A stretch of 27,091 bases of DNA from Blattamonas nauphoetae (GCA_033064195.1 JARBJD010000635.1:1-27091); one strand, 5' to 3'; positions 9,866 through 19,290 are shown, counted from the first letter of the stretch. Notes: generated by a model from the letters alone, not told the origin. Translations and numbers: made by a program.

Positions 9866-9960
9866 GGGTAGGTCTAGGCTCAGATCCGAAAAAGTCTAGA
9901 CGCAGATCTGCAGATCCGTCTAGACGCAGATCTGAAAGTCTACACGCAGATCTGTCATTA
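9866..9960 (+). repeat. Left terminal inverted repeat of the Mutator-like element
   Basis: It contains four spaced copies of a 17-bp motif close to GTCTAGACGCAGATCTG, itself made of the palindromes TCTAGA and CAGATCTG. Such internal repetition could form transposase binding sites. It matches the right end in reverse complement at 91 of 95 positions. Confidence 0.92.
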
Positions 9961-10335
9961 TTGTCTCAATTTTTCACTATAAAACATCTAATATCAAAAT
10001 AAGTGACGTGGAAAACGAAGAATGTGTTGGTGACCTCTCATTTTTTGAAATTGTTGCAGTAAAGTGAAATCAGAGTTGATCTCCCTCATCGAGAGAAGAT
10101 GATTGTTCCGCACAAAGAATGACAGTGCCGCACCGAGGGAGGATCCAGTGCACAGATCTTCGCGGAGATTCTGGCAAGCCATGGCGATGTGCTGTCTTCC
10201 AAAACTGATAGAACGCTCGTTCAGATTTTGTATCCAATCTTCAGCTTTTCCTCATTCTTCACAGTGAACGCGATTGTCGATGCAGCTGCAGTGTCAGAAC
10301 CGCCTTTTCTCGTGTTCCTTCCACAACCTCCATCT

Positions 10336-11640
10336 TCAGATTGTCCATTGTGCTCGTCTGGCCTTCTCCTGAATCGTCTCCACTTTGAAACTTGTTTCCA
10401 GTGTCTTCTCTTCTTTCTTCAGATGTTCAAATCCAAAGTCCAGCGAAGAACACGGCAACTCCACCAGTCCACACACATCATTATCATCCCCATCGTCGTT
10501 CACTGTCAGCCCGTCCATCTCCCCAAAGAACAGATTCCGTTGCGCACGAGAAAAACGTCAGAGGCTCCAGCTTCGAGTCTCGTTCCAAATCATCTGATTC
10601 CAGGAACACAAGTGATCCGGTCGCATTCGAGTTGATTTCCATGAATGGTGAGCCTTGTGTTGTCGACAGAACTCCCCATGCTTCGATGTAGAGCACTGTT
10701 CTGAGTGTCTCGTGAGTGAAACTCAGCTATTTGAATGGTGTGTCCACCAGCATCAGTGTGCTCCCTTCCTTGATCCATATCAGGCAGTGTAGAGAATCTC
10801 CCAGCTCCGTGTCTGTGTCTGTTCCAATGTGTCACTTTTTCCAGCGACAGGACACCAGTTTCCACAGACACGAATGTTTCCATCGTCGTCGCTGGGACCA
10901 GCTTAAAGATCATGTGCTTCAGTGTTGCTGTCTTCCCTTCTGCATTCACATCGATCCCAGCATCGCTCTTCTGAGTGATCGTCCGAATTTCAGCCTCCGA
11001 ATGCGACTGAATCACCTCTTCATGTGTTATTCGCATCGTTTTCAGCAATTCCGAGTTCGCCTGCGTCTGAACTTCCTCAAACTCGTTCGTCTCTGCCAAG
11101 CGATATCCTGAATCCAGCGATGAGCAAGTGAAGCGATACGACCCACAGTTCGGATGGGTGCTTGCCTCATTCACGCTTGCGTTCAGCAGGATGCGAATCT
11201 CAGGCGGCTCCAGAGAATACATCAGCACAGATCTAATCTGTGTGGATAAGAACGAGTCTTTCCATTGCGCTGCCTTGATCTGAGTGTGAAGACGTGATCC
11301 TGCAATGAAGATCTTTTCATTGTCTGTGCTCGAATATTCTCATTCGTCAAACGTTGTGTCGGTGAATGATATCGCTCCATTCGATTCGATCTTGATGATC
11401 TGTGTCACCGGAATCTTGTGTCTTCTCGACCATTATCAGATTCTTGAAGGTCACGTTGTTGAGAAGGATCTCGGGCTCGGCGTCTGTGAACAAACTCAGC
11501 AGCGGCTGGGCAAAGATTCCTTGATCTGCCAGCGATGAGTTGAACACGGTGATCTTGATTGTGATCGGCTGTGTTGTTGTTTTTGTCTAACTGTATTTGT
11601 ATGTCATCGCGCTCATCGCCATAATTCCCATGTTGTCCAA
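10336..11640 (-). pseudogene. Beta-helix repeat protein fragment inside the Mutator-like element
   Basis: Minus-strand frames show repeated beta-helix rungs such as PITIKITVFNSSLADQG, EPEILLNNVTFKNL, GKTATLKHMIFKLVP and VSVETGVLSLEKV. A cysteine module occurs twice: CGSYRFTCSSLDSG and CGLVELPCSSLDFG, that is CG-x5-[PT]C-S-S-L-D-x-G. Rungs of this type form right-handed parallel beta-helices (pectate-lyase-like fold), usually in secreted or surface proteins. A frame of about 206 codons (11347-11964) is broken once by TAG, and the next (10590-11228) lies in another frame, so the copy is decayed. It was probably captured from a host gene family whose other remnants lie at 5.8, 20.8 and 25.3 kb. 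No signal peptide or membrane segment was found. Confidence 0.65.
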
Positions 11641-11644
11641 TACC

Positions 11645-12501
11645 ACCCACTCTCCATCATTCTCCAGCGAGATCAGCGAGCATTGGGCCAACGGGATCAC
11701 GTTTAATTTCGTCATTGTCATGGCTCCCTGGTTCTTTACTTTCTTCTCACTTTGTTCCTTTTCATCCTCCTGTTTCCCACACTCTTTCTCCTTCTTCAGT
11801 TCGGCTGCCATGTTCTGTTTGATGTTCTTTCTGAACATGGCGGTGTCGATGATTAGACATTGCTTGTCTTTGATGGCTGAATATGGACCAAGTGGTTTTT
11901 CTCTTTTTTCGTTTTGCTTCGCGTTGTTCCTCTTCCTTCCTTTTCTTCTCCATCTTCGCTTCATGTCGCTCCTTCTTTCGTCTTCGTGCTGCTTCCTGTT
12001 CTTCTCGCATCAGTTCTTCTTGTGCTCTTTCCTGTCGTCGAAGCTCGGCCAGTTTTGCTTCAATTTCTCGTCTTCTTGTCGAGGTCGTTCTTCCTCGTTT
12101 TCCCTTTCTTCTTCCTCTCTCTGGCGCTCCTCATCTTCCAATTTCGCCCTCCCCTCTTCTTCATCCTGAAGGCGTTTGAAATCTCTCTCCGTGACCGCTT
12201 CTTCCTCCTCAGCCTTCTCCCTTGCCAATCTCTCTGCTTCCTCGTTTTCCACTTCCTTCTCATCTTCTTCTCCTTTTTCCTTTTCGTCCACTCCTTCTTC
12301 TGATTCGTGAAAAGAATATTCCGAACCGAATATCTTCATCTTTGTATCCAGATTGCTGATTTGGAGTTGCTTCCCCTTCTTCCAATTTTGCCTCATCATC
12401 TTCTTCGACCACAACTTCTTTGTCGTTTTCTTACTCATTTTCGTCTTTTTCGCCTGATTCTTCCTTTTCAGCGTCAGAATTGGATTCGAAATCAGTACCA
12501 C
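11645..12501 (-). pseudogene. Glutamate/lysine/arginine-rich coiled-coil segment inside the element
   Basis: Minus-strand frames at 11762-12010 and 12010-12501 are almost entirely charged (EEDEKEVENEEAERLAREK, EEQEAARRRKKERHEAKMEK), with spacing that suggests a long coiled coil or single alpha-helix. The plus strand accordingly shows serine/phenylalanine/leucine-rich frames (11597-12303), which are shadows. Frames shift several times. It lies just upstream of the beta-helix part on the same strand, so both could come from one captured gene. However, the known beta-helix surface proteins I recall carry such segments after the helix and not before it, so two captured pieces are also possible. 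Confidence 0.5.
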
Positions 12502-12549
12502 GCACCGATCCTACTTTTCCACATTCTGTTTCCCCACATGTTCGTGTTG

Positions 12550-13560
12550 TCACAATTTCGTTTTCATTTTCGTTGGTTTTTCATTAATGCATTGATTTCT
12601 TGTCCAACTGAGGATCGAAGCTGTTGCCTTCCTCCATTCCATATTCTTGTTGGTCTTCAAACACTTCCTCCTGTCCATCTTGTTTTTCAGGTTTGTTTCT
12701 TCGAGGAAATCCAATTTTTCTTCTGAAGAGCGTGATTTCCGAGATTCGGAGCTTGATCTTTTGGATGTCCGATTGGATTTCGAACTCCGGGACGATTTAT
12801 CTCCTTGAAATTTCTCCCGTGATTTGACTGAGTGTTTGCTGTCTTCTTCTTTTTCTGCTTCTAATTCTGTCCCTTCTACTTGTTCATTGTCTTCAAATTG
12901 ATCGTCTGTTTCTGCTTGTTCATCCACTGGTTCTACAAATTTCGCATCATCCTTATAATTTTGTTCATTTTCTTGCATCTCGTTTTCTTTATCGTTTGAT
13001 TCTTCTTTTAGGTTCGTGCGCCAAATGAGCGCGTTTTGACTTCTGCTTCGATTTCTTCGTCTTCAACTTGGTCTTCTTCGAAATATTCCACTTCTTCAGC
13101 TTTTACATCATCTTCCTCCTGCAAATCTTCATGTTCAGATTCAGCTTGCTCATTTTCAGGACCGGCAGTGTTGGGATCTTGATCGTCGAGATGATCGTTT
13201 TCGACAACTTCATCATTCTTGTTTTCTTCCCCATGTGCATTCTGTTAAGATCCGGTATCTTCGCATATTTCTTCATACTGTTCCTCAGCATCTCTGTCTT
13301 CGCGTTCTGATTGCTCAAATTCTTGTAGGTTGTCATCGGCATCTCCATCGTCTTGTTCACCTCATCTTCAACTGCCTCTTCCTGTTTGTTCATATTCTCC
13401 TTCGATGTCCTCATCAACCTCAAATTGTTGGTCTTCATCCCCTTCCCTTTTGTTTCCTTCGCATCGTCGCCTTTCTTGGTCGTTCTCACAATGTTGTACT
13501 GTTTTCGCTATTCTGGACGTTCTGTTTCAATTCTTCCTCTTTTCTGTAAGTAGAAATTCT
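12550..13560 (-). pseudogene. Acidic and serine-rich segment inside the element
   Basis: The minus strand reads strongly acidic peptide in changing frames: AEEVEYFEEDQVEDEEIEAE and ETDDQFEDNEQVEGTELEAEKE (12550-12978), followed by a serine/arginine/lysine stretch (RSSKSNRTSKRSSSESRKS). The most coherent frame between 13100 and 13500 is also acidic but contains several stops. The composition suggests a disordered acidic tail. No function can be assigned. It continues on the same strand into the coiled-coil segment. Confidence 0.45.
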
Positions 13561-13707
13561 CAGTTGTGAGCGGATTCGAATCCTGAGTGACCACCGTCCG
13601 TCGAGGCTGTCGATGGGAGCTGGAGTTGACTTTTCAGACGGAACATAGTGGAGGATGGGCTCGGAGATCAAGGAAAATGAACTTGGAAATCAGGTAAGAG
13701 AGGTGAA

Positions 13708-13926
13708 ATGACCAAATGGAATGCATACTTCGGTCTGGGTAGTGGAGAATTAAATGCTGGCGGTGTAGAGAAGATGGAGAGTCGGGAGGGCTATATGTTC
13801 GTGAATCCGACGACAAAGTTCCGGAAAAATGTCTGGAAGGGTCTCTCATTGAAAGACGCGTTAATGGGAAGGAACAGTCCGAGATCAACCCAGGATCTCT
13901 TTGACAACGATGAACCCAGATTGTAA
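13708..13926 (+). CDS. Small unidentified reading frame next to the right inverted repeat
   Basis: A 72-codon plus frame starting MTKWNAYFGLGSGELNAGG and ending DLFDNDEPRL, about 100 bp inside the right terminal repeat. Its composition is mixed and protein-like, unlike the low-complexity sequence next to it. A consensus-like donor site (CAGGTAAGA) lies just upstream near 13690 on the same strand. It could be an exon of an element gene or of captured sequence. No family recognised. Confidence 0.3.
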   Translation: MTKWNAYFGLGSGELNAGGVEKMESREGYMFVNPTTKFRKNVWKGLSLKDALMGRNSPRSTQDLFDNDEPRL

Positions 13927-14026
13927 AAAAGTCAGAAAGTAAGAAATGAGCAAAAAAAGTGGAAGTGATGTGGATATTGAGGTGTTTGTTGAATAAAATG
14001 CGGTAAAGAATCGATAAGAACGAGTG

Positions 14027-14121
14027 TAATGACAGATCTGCGTGTAGACTTTCAGATCTGCGCCTAGACCGATCTGCAGATCTGCGTCTAGACTTTTTCA
14101 GATCTGAGCCTAGACTTACCC
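14027..14121 (-). repeat. Right terminal inverted repeat of the Mutator-like element
   Basis: Reverse complement of 9866-9960 with four substitutions. It is followed at once by the second copy of the 9-bp target duplication (14122-14130). Confidence 0.92.
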
Positions 14122-14130
14122 AGCAGCGAT
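14122..14130. repeat. Target site duplication, right copy
   Basis: AGCAGCGAT directly after the right inverted repeat; the partner of 9857-9865. Confidence 0.88.
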
Positions 14131-15346
14131 GAGACGAAAGAAGAAGCAAAAGAAGAAGAAGGCGGAGACACACTCGTAACCGAGCTGAGAGGGAGAGGGG
14201 CAACGGACCTGAAATAGCTGAAAAACAAGCTGTGCCTGGCGCTGGCAGTGTTCATCGTGCTGGCCAACAAATACTCAAACGACCTGAGCACTCTTCGCGA
14301 AGTGCTGCGGCTGGCTGAACACACTGGGCGCTCGTCGATGAATCCTCTACAAAGAACCCTGGCCCGCCCACCTTTTGCCTGTGTGGGGGCATTTTCCGAC
14401 CTTGTGCGATTGGTGATGCGCGGGACACCGGCGAGTGACAGCGACACGGACACCTTCCAACTCCCATAAAGTCACCCTCAAACCACACATTGTGGGGTTC
14501 CCGCTTTACCAGACTGACCAACGCATTCTGATGGAGCAGACAGGATCTGCTGATGCCGTCCACAACTTGCGTTTCTATTCGTCGATTCCGGCAAATCCGA
14601 TGAATGTGGCTCCAACACAAATGCAGTAGGAGTCACCGACATGCGGGAAGCAGGATCAGACAGCGAGGAGGCTGGCGAACGAGAAAAGACGAAGGACTAC
14701 GAGAGACAAGATTGAAGTCACTGTAGAAGATTCGCGGGATGACTAGTCACAACGCAACAAAGCAATGGGAGAGATGAACAACCAGAACGACACGCCGACA
14801 GACAAAGACAGCGAGAGTGGGAGTGAGAGTGAGTGGAGAGGAGAGAACGAGGACGAACCAACTTCGGAGGAAGACCAGACGCGAATTGAAGCATCAGAAA
14901 CAGCGCCTGAGTGTTGAGAGGAGCAGCCGAGCCCACCTGCTCTCCAACTGACTGGTGACAAGCACGGCCTCGTCCTGTCCAACACGATAATCGCTAACTC
15001 CAATCGAGACGAGCAAATCGACGATTTCTCGCGTTTGGAAGACTCGTTCGTGGCGAGACCGAAGCCGAACAACTCGCTGCAGGAGAAATGAGGAGAGCGG
15101 AAGGAGTCGCCGGCTGATCTGACACGACACACCCCGCCGACAACGTCTTCAGATGCACATGTCACAACGAGGCAGTTCACATGAGCACCAACAACAGCCG
15201 AAAAGCACCGTCTCTCTCCGAATGAATTGGACAGTGATGCCGAACAGCAGATTGAAGTGGTCAAGCAGAAGGATGGCAGTGTCGATTCTTCTCTGAAACT
15301 TGAATTAGAACCCTCCTCGACACATCTGCACCTTCAAACTCAATAA
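14131..15346 (+). pseudogene. Host gene remnant, right part, downstream of the Mutator-like insertion
   Basis: A first plus frame reads DETKEEAKEEEGGDTLVTEL, then after a TAG LKNKLCLALAVFIVLANKYS and STLREVLRLAEHTG, ending at 14469. A second frame, open from about 14435, continues with only point stops (two TAG, three TGA) to TAA at 15344. It includes LKPHIVGFPLYQTDQRIL, an acidic serine-rich stretch (DKDSESGSESEWRGENEDEP), LVLSNTIIANSNRDEQIDDF and a C-terminus SLKLELEPSSTHLHLQTQ. The helical LALAVFIVLA segment is too short on its own to call a membrane anchor. No family recognised. The left part is at 9421-9865. Apart from one frame change near 14440 the damage is by stops alone, so decay is moderate. 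Confidence 0.5.
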
Positions 15347-15374
15347 TTTCAATTTTTTGCAGAGAAACATTCTG

Positions 15375-15380
15375 AATAAA
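15375..15380 (+). promoter_or_regulatory. Possible polyadenylation signal
   Basis: AATAAA about 30 bp after the TAA that ends the remnant at 15346. The position fits a 3' processing signal, but the motif also occurs by chance in AT-rich DNA. Confidence 0.3.
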
Positions 15381-15504
15381 GTCAAAAAAAGTGATGAAAA
15401 GTAAACAAAAACTGGTTGTGACACACTATGATAAGATTATCACTTTTTACGCGGAATTCGACCAGGTGTGGCGAAAATAGGGAGATATAGGGGTGCGACT
15501 AATT

Positions 15505-15601
15505 AATTGCGTTTCTGGGCAGGTCACCCAAATGCATAATTCTTCTTAATTTTCACCTTTTACCATAAATCAAACAATTCTATGGTGTCCGGCAACAAAA
15601 T
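15505..15601 (+). repeat. Left terminal inverted repeat of the 2.6-kb pogo-like element
   Basis: 94 of 97 positions match 18009-18105 in reverse complement. The inner end already contains the start codon of the frame at 15582 (MVSGNK). Confidence 0.92.
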
Positions 15602-16200
15602 CAAAAGAAACGACGATCTATTCGAGAACAATGGAGTTGTCGAGTTTTCAAGACATAAAAGAAAACAAGTAATGGACATAAAACACATGCACAGACTTCC
15701 CTTCAGCGATAGACGACGATATCCAATGGAGATCGTGGAGGAAACTGTTGTTGGGTCGTACAAAGAACTGAATGCATCGGTTGAATTTGCGCCGACGAGG
15801 AGATTTGGAATGGTGAGATTTCAGAGGAAATTATCAACTTCAGATCGAACGACCAGGCTGGTTGGGTCTTTTTCGCCATTCCTTCCCGGCTATAATCAAT
15901 GTATCACACATTATTGAGAAAAGAAGGGTTTGCGATGGTCTGTGTGCATGATCAGGACTTTTTCGCTGGAAAAATGACTGAATCGAAGTGTCACACCTTT
16001 GTGACGGGGAAGCTGAGAGTCCGGCCTTTGATTGTTTCAGGTTGAAGGCAAACATGCGTAGTGTCAAGAGAACATGTGTTGGTTGTTTAGAAGAGATCCG
16101 TGCTGTTCACACAATGAATCAGTGGTTCAACGCAAGCACGCAATGTGCAATTAAAACCGATGCTTGGGTTGATCGCACAAGATTCCGATTTATCGCATAA
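15582..16200 (+). pseudogene. Accessory reading frame of the 2.6-kb element, broken
   Basis: A plus frame from ATG 15582 reads MVSGNKIKRNDDLFENNG and RLPFSDRRRYPMEIVEETVV for 111 codons. A second protein-like frame runs to 16200: HSFPAIINVSHIIEKRR, DGEAESPAFDCFRLKANM, VHTMNQWFNASTQCAI. It holds two in-frame TGA codons. A GT...AG interval of 31 bp near 15811-15841 would join the two frames, but this is not secure. The gene converges on the transposase, which ends at 16267. The right end of the element carries a shorter minus-strand relative (17766-18030; KHQWFNNCTQCAI). No known domain recognised. Confidence 0.4.
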
Positions 16201-16266
16201 TTTTGATCGTTGAATTGAGTAGATTAACAATGAGTGTATGAAAAGGATAACTGTTCGTAGCATATT

Positions 16267-17727
16267 TTATGTGTGAGTTGCTGGTGTCGCTTTCTTCGAT
16301 TTGCATTTCTTCGATTGTTTTTTCTTTTCTGGATCTTGGGAGAAGGCTAGGATGATTCCAAAGGGTTGTGGACGTGTCTTTCTGCGAGTGGGCTCTTTCT
16401 TGGGGGAGATCGAGACATTTTCTCCACGGAGCTTTTGAGCAATCAGTTCAAGCTTTTTGTGGTTGACGGTTGGGAGCAATCCGTCGTCCGTTAAACTCAC
16501 CTCCAAACCTGCAGATCGAAAAGCACTTCGTACAGAGATTGGGCATGTACTTTGAATATAGGCACATGTGGCAATTGCGATCAACTCCTCAATAGTAGTA
16601 TCGCACTCTCTCCCTCGTAATTCATTTATCCTCATCTTCCACACCCCAAAAATGCCGAGATCGCACGGTTGTGTTAGGTGAGATGAGTTGGGAGGAAGAA
16701 GATATAGTTGGATATTGTGTGATTCGAGAATCTTGCGAACTTCGTCGGTCCCGTGGACTTTGAGTCCGTCAGTGATCAGTACAGCCTTTTGATCGGGAAG
16801 TTTCAATGCAGCTCGTCGATGGTATATTGTCGGAACAAGGATTCGTTCGATCCACTGGGTGAAGAGATCGGAGTCGACCCATTGAGACGTTGACTGATAA
16901 ACTAAGCAGTCACGGCCATGTACAACACCAATTTGGGCCATTTTCAGAACATCGATGGTAGTCCCGATCACAAAGAATGGGATCTCAGATGATCCGTCGA
17001 GACAAAGACAAGGGAGGAGAGTCATTGCTTTTTCCGATCTTGAAACTGGAATGTGATTTTCAGATTGTTGATCGACTGGAACCAAAAATTTTTGAGTTGA
17101 GCAATCTTCCCAAGCGTGGTATTGACTTTCATCTGTGTGAAAAATAAAAGACCATGGAGTTTCGTCGAATACCTTTGTAATTTCATCATTGTGCCTTTCT
17201 ATGTCCGCTGGATTGGCTCTCATCCTGTATACTTCTCGTGGTTTGAAGCGTTCATGCTTAAGTTTGTCTTCTTGTCGACTTAAAAGTCGGTGATGGAAGT
17301 TGTGAGAGACTGTTATCCCGAAGTCTGTGTGAATTGTCTGTCGAAGATCCTTAAGCTTCCATGGTTTTTCCGTTCGAAAGGCGTCGATTGCTTTCTGAAC
17401 AACCTCTTCTTCCTCTTTGTCACTCAAAAGTCTGTTTCCCATTCCTCTTTCCTTTTTCTTGCTTTGGAAAGATTTTGCTCGCGAGAATGTGGATGGCAAG
17501 ATGCCGAGACCCCGCGATATAGATTCACCTTGGATCTGTTTGATGGGCTGAACGAGATTGGTTCTCTGGACGAACCATCTTGCTTTCTCTGCATCTGAAG
17601 TCCCACGAAGCTGGACAAATTCGAGATAGAGGATTTCAGTGAGCTGTGGATCGAAAAACGGTCCGATATGTTCAGTGAAGACCTCTTTCGATGTGACGTG
17701 TCCTTTTTCCAGCTTATTTTTTGGCAT
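16267..17727 (-). CDS. Pogo/Tigger-like transposase (DDE_1 type), 486 aa
   Basis: Transposase for cut-and-paste movement, acting in the nucleus on the element's own ends. After an N-terminal DNA-binding region (residues about 25-160, with a helix-turn-helix-like stretch and a KSKQ-type basic patch), the catalytic core shows FIFHTDESQ (D199), KAVLITDGLKVHG (D320) and LLPPNSSHLTQPCDLGIFG (D356). This is the D-D-35-D triad typical of the pogo/Tigger/Fot1 group. The C-terminus is lysine-rich (KKKQSKKCKSKKATP), a likely nuclear localisation signal. The frame is uninterrupted from ATG to TAA, of usual length for the family, and sits between nearly identical inverted repeats, so the enzyme may be functional. 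Pogo-type assignment is strong; the exact clade is not determined. Confidence 0.88.
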   Translation of the reverse strand: MPKNKLEKGHVTSKEVFTEHIGPFFDPQLTEILYLEFVQLRGTSDAEKARWFVQRTNLVQPIKQIQGESISRGLGILPSTFSRAKSFQSKKKERGMGNRLLSDKEEEEVVQKAIDAFRTEKPWKLKDLRQTIHTDFGITVSHNFHHRLLSRQEDKLKHERFKPREVYRMRANPADIERHNDEITKVFDETPWSFIFHTDESQYHAWEDCSTQKFLVPVDQQSENHIPVSRSEKAMTLLPCLCLDGSSEIPFFVIGTTIDVLKMAQIGVVHGRDCLVYQSTSQWVDSDLFTQWIERILVPTIYHRRAALKLPDQKAVLITDGLKVHGTDEVRKILESHNIQLYLLPPNSSHLTQPCDLGIFGVWKMRINELRGRECDTTIEELIAIATCAYIQSTCPISVRSAFRSAGLEVSLTDDGLLPTVNHKKLELIAQKLRGENVSISPKKEPTRRKTRPQPFGIILAFSQDPEKKKQSKKCKSKKATPATHT

Positions 17728-17765
17728 GACCCTCGATTTAAGAAAAGTGAACGATCAAACCATGA

Positions 17766-18030
17766 TCAAAATAAAATTGCACATTGCGTGCAGTTGTTGA
17801 ACCACTGATGCTTTGAAGTCGTGGGACAGATCTTTATCAATGAATCTGTTCGATTGGCCAGTGTCTGATGATTGAAGCAAAAAGGGAAAATTTCATTATG
17901 TTTCTTCCGAAGTGGATGCCACATTTCGATTGTAAGCTCCAATCCATCCAGAAACCTGGTTCTGAACTTCACGACTCTGAACTCCAACTTCCAATTTTTT
18001 GTCTCTTTATTTTGTTGCCGGACACCATAG
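17766..18030 (-). pseudogene. Truncated relative of the accessory frame at the right end
   Basis: The minus strand begins MVSGNKIKRQ inside the right terminal repeat, then changes frame to LEFRVVKFRTRFLDGLEL and ends KHQWFNNCTQCAILF. The last part mirrors NQWFNASTQCAI at the left end. The DNA identity of the 35-bp subterminal pair and of the 97-bp repeats suggests that an ancestral inverted duplication of one end created both. Confidence 0.4.
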
Positions 18031-18105
18031 AATTGTTTGATTTACGATGAAAGGTGAAAATTAAGAAGAATTATGCATTTGGGTGACCTGCCCAGAAACG
18101 CAATT
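18009..18105 (-). repeat. Right terminal inverted repeat of the 2.6-kb pogo-like element
   Basis: Reverse-complement copy of 15505-15601. It also encodes MVSGNKIK on the minus strand. Confidence 0.92.
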
Positions 18106-19183
18106 GAGACCTTTGGGCCCCAATCTTGATATCATCCAGAATTTTTAGAACACCTTTAATTACTCTTAATTTATTCAGAAATGGTGTCCGGAAAACCTTA
18201 AAATGCTTTAGCATCGAGAAAATGATCACAGTAAATGGGTCACATTCTCCAGAATACACGCTCGAAAAGACACCATCCCACCAGACTGTCGAAAGACAGG
18301 TAAAAGTTCTTCCAAATTGTTGTGGCCAGGATTGTATTCTATTTCTTTGTGGAAATTACTTTCACAAGATGAGAGTCACTTCTTGAAAAAGGAGAGGAGA
18401 TGAGAAAAGATTGACAGACTATTGGATTCGAATTTAAGAAGTTGATGTGGTCATCAACACCAATCTTCGGGAGTGTAGTGATTGCTGGAGTCGTTTTCTT
18501 CCGTGGAAATTCGTCACTAGAAAGTGCCAAATATGAGGTACAATTGATTCACACAGTCCATCCTTATTGATTCTGGAAAATTAGAAACTTCCACTGAAGC
18601 GATCGTGAGATAGGGATGGCTCTTTTCACGAGTGGTATCTACACTTGAGCCCGTTTTTCTGACAATGTTGGATCAATTACGGAAGAAAAAGTGAATACCG
18701 TGTTGATGAAGATGTGTGTTGATCTGGAAGTGCTTGATACGGGCATCTGTCCGTGATCTCTTCAGCCCAATTTGTCTTTTCTTTGTTTCTGGTGATGTTT
18801 CGGAAGTTCCTTCAAAGATATTGTTCTTGTAAGTCAGATATACGATAAAAGTCTGAAAATGAAGAAAAGTGAGGGAAACAATGAAGATGACAGATCACAT
18901 AATGAAACAGGAAAATTGGTCCAGACTACCTTTGATCAGTCGCGATCTCACTTGAGATCGATTCTATTCTTTCCTCAGCTGTTCAGTCCTCTTCATTTTG
19001 GGTTTCGGTTTGGTAATTCGTGTGTTTTGTGAATCCAAACAATGAAATATGGGGTAATTTGGTCAAAATGTCAGAGGTAAATCAACAAATGGACAACGGA
19101 AAGTTGCATGACACAATTTCGGGAGTGTAATTCAGGAGGGATTAGTAAATCGAAGATTGGGACCCAAAGGCCTCTAATTAATT
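18106..19183. other. Interior of the outer element; no gene
   Basis: No frame over about 90 codons and no recognised domain. It starts and ends with the inner halves of the outer element's terminal repeats (GAGRCCTTTGGGYCCCAATC). A stretch at 18180 (ATGGTGTCCGG) repeats the sequence found just inside the ends of the 2.6-kb element, hinting that the two families are related. A perfect 8-bp hairpin CGATCTCA-CT-TGAGATCG lies near 18944-18961. Confidence 0.5.
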
Positions 19184-19290
19184 TAGGGTGTCACAAATTA
19201 GGGGCAAGTAAAAAGGGGACCAAAAGTGATGACCCATTTCAAAACAATGCAGAAAAGAACGCATTAAGTGAAGTTAAAAGCATTTCAAAA

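Larger units (their letters stand above)
9866..14121. mobile_element. Mutator-like DNA transposon carrying host-like gene sequence (Pack-MULE candidate)
   Basis: A 4,256-bp element bounded by 95-bp terminal inverted repeats (9866-9960 and 14027-14121; four mismatches) that begin GGGTARGTCTAGGCTCAG. It is flanked by a perfect 9-bp direct repeat, AGCAGCGAT, at 9857-9865 and 14122-14130. Long inverted repeats and a 9-bp duplication are typical of Mutator-like elements. No MULE transposase, zinc finger or other transposition gene was recognised inside. The interior instead carries broken beta-helix, coiled-coil and acidic coding sequence on the minus strand. The most economical reading is a non-autonomous element that captured host gene pieces and inserted fairly recently (terminal repeats about 96% identical) into an already existing plus-strand gene. 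Confidence 0.85.
15505..18105. mobile_element. Pogo/Tigger-like DNA transposon, 2.6 kb, apparently intact
   Basis: 97-bp inverted repeats (15505-15601 and 18009-18105) differ at only three positions, so the insertion is young. The core starts GCGTTTCTGGGCAGGTCACC. The flanks read AATT on both sides, which may be a 4-bp duplication or a degraded TA within TAATTA. A second, subterminal inverted pair of 35 bp (16118-16152 and 17775-17809) sits just outside the transposase gene. The element lies in the left terminal repeat of the outer element at 15490-20812. Confidence 0.85.

Noticed and set aside
11597-12303. Plus-strand serine/phenylalanine/leucine-rich frames up to 190 codons
   Set aside because: Antisense shadows of the charged minus-strand coiled-coil sequence.
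13572-13592. tRNA-like palindrome GGATTCGAATCC
   Set aside because: Stem lengths do not fit a T-arm and there is no cloverleaf upstream.
13634-14203. 189-codon minus frame
   Set aside because: It crosses the right terminal repeat and the transposon border into host DNA, so it is a chance frame made by the insertion.
8004-15346. Reassigned stop codons as in some oxymonads (TAA/TAG for glutamine)
   Set aside because: The two apparently intact transposase genes and the F-box gene all end naturally at TAA, and many interruptions are TGA, which that code would not explain.
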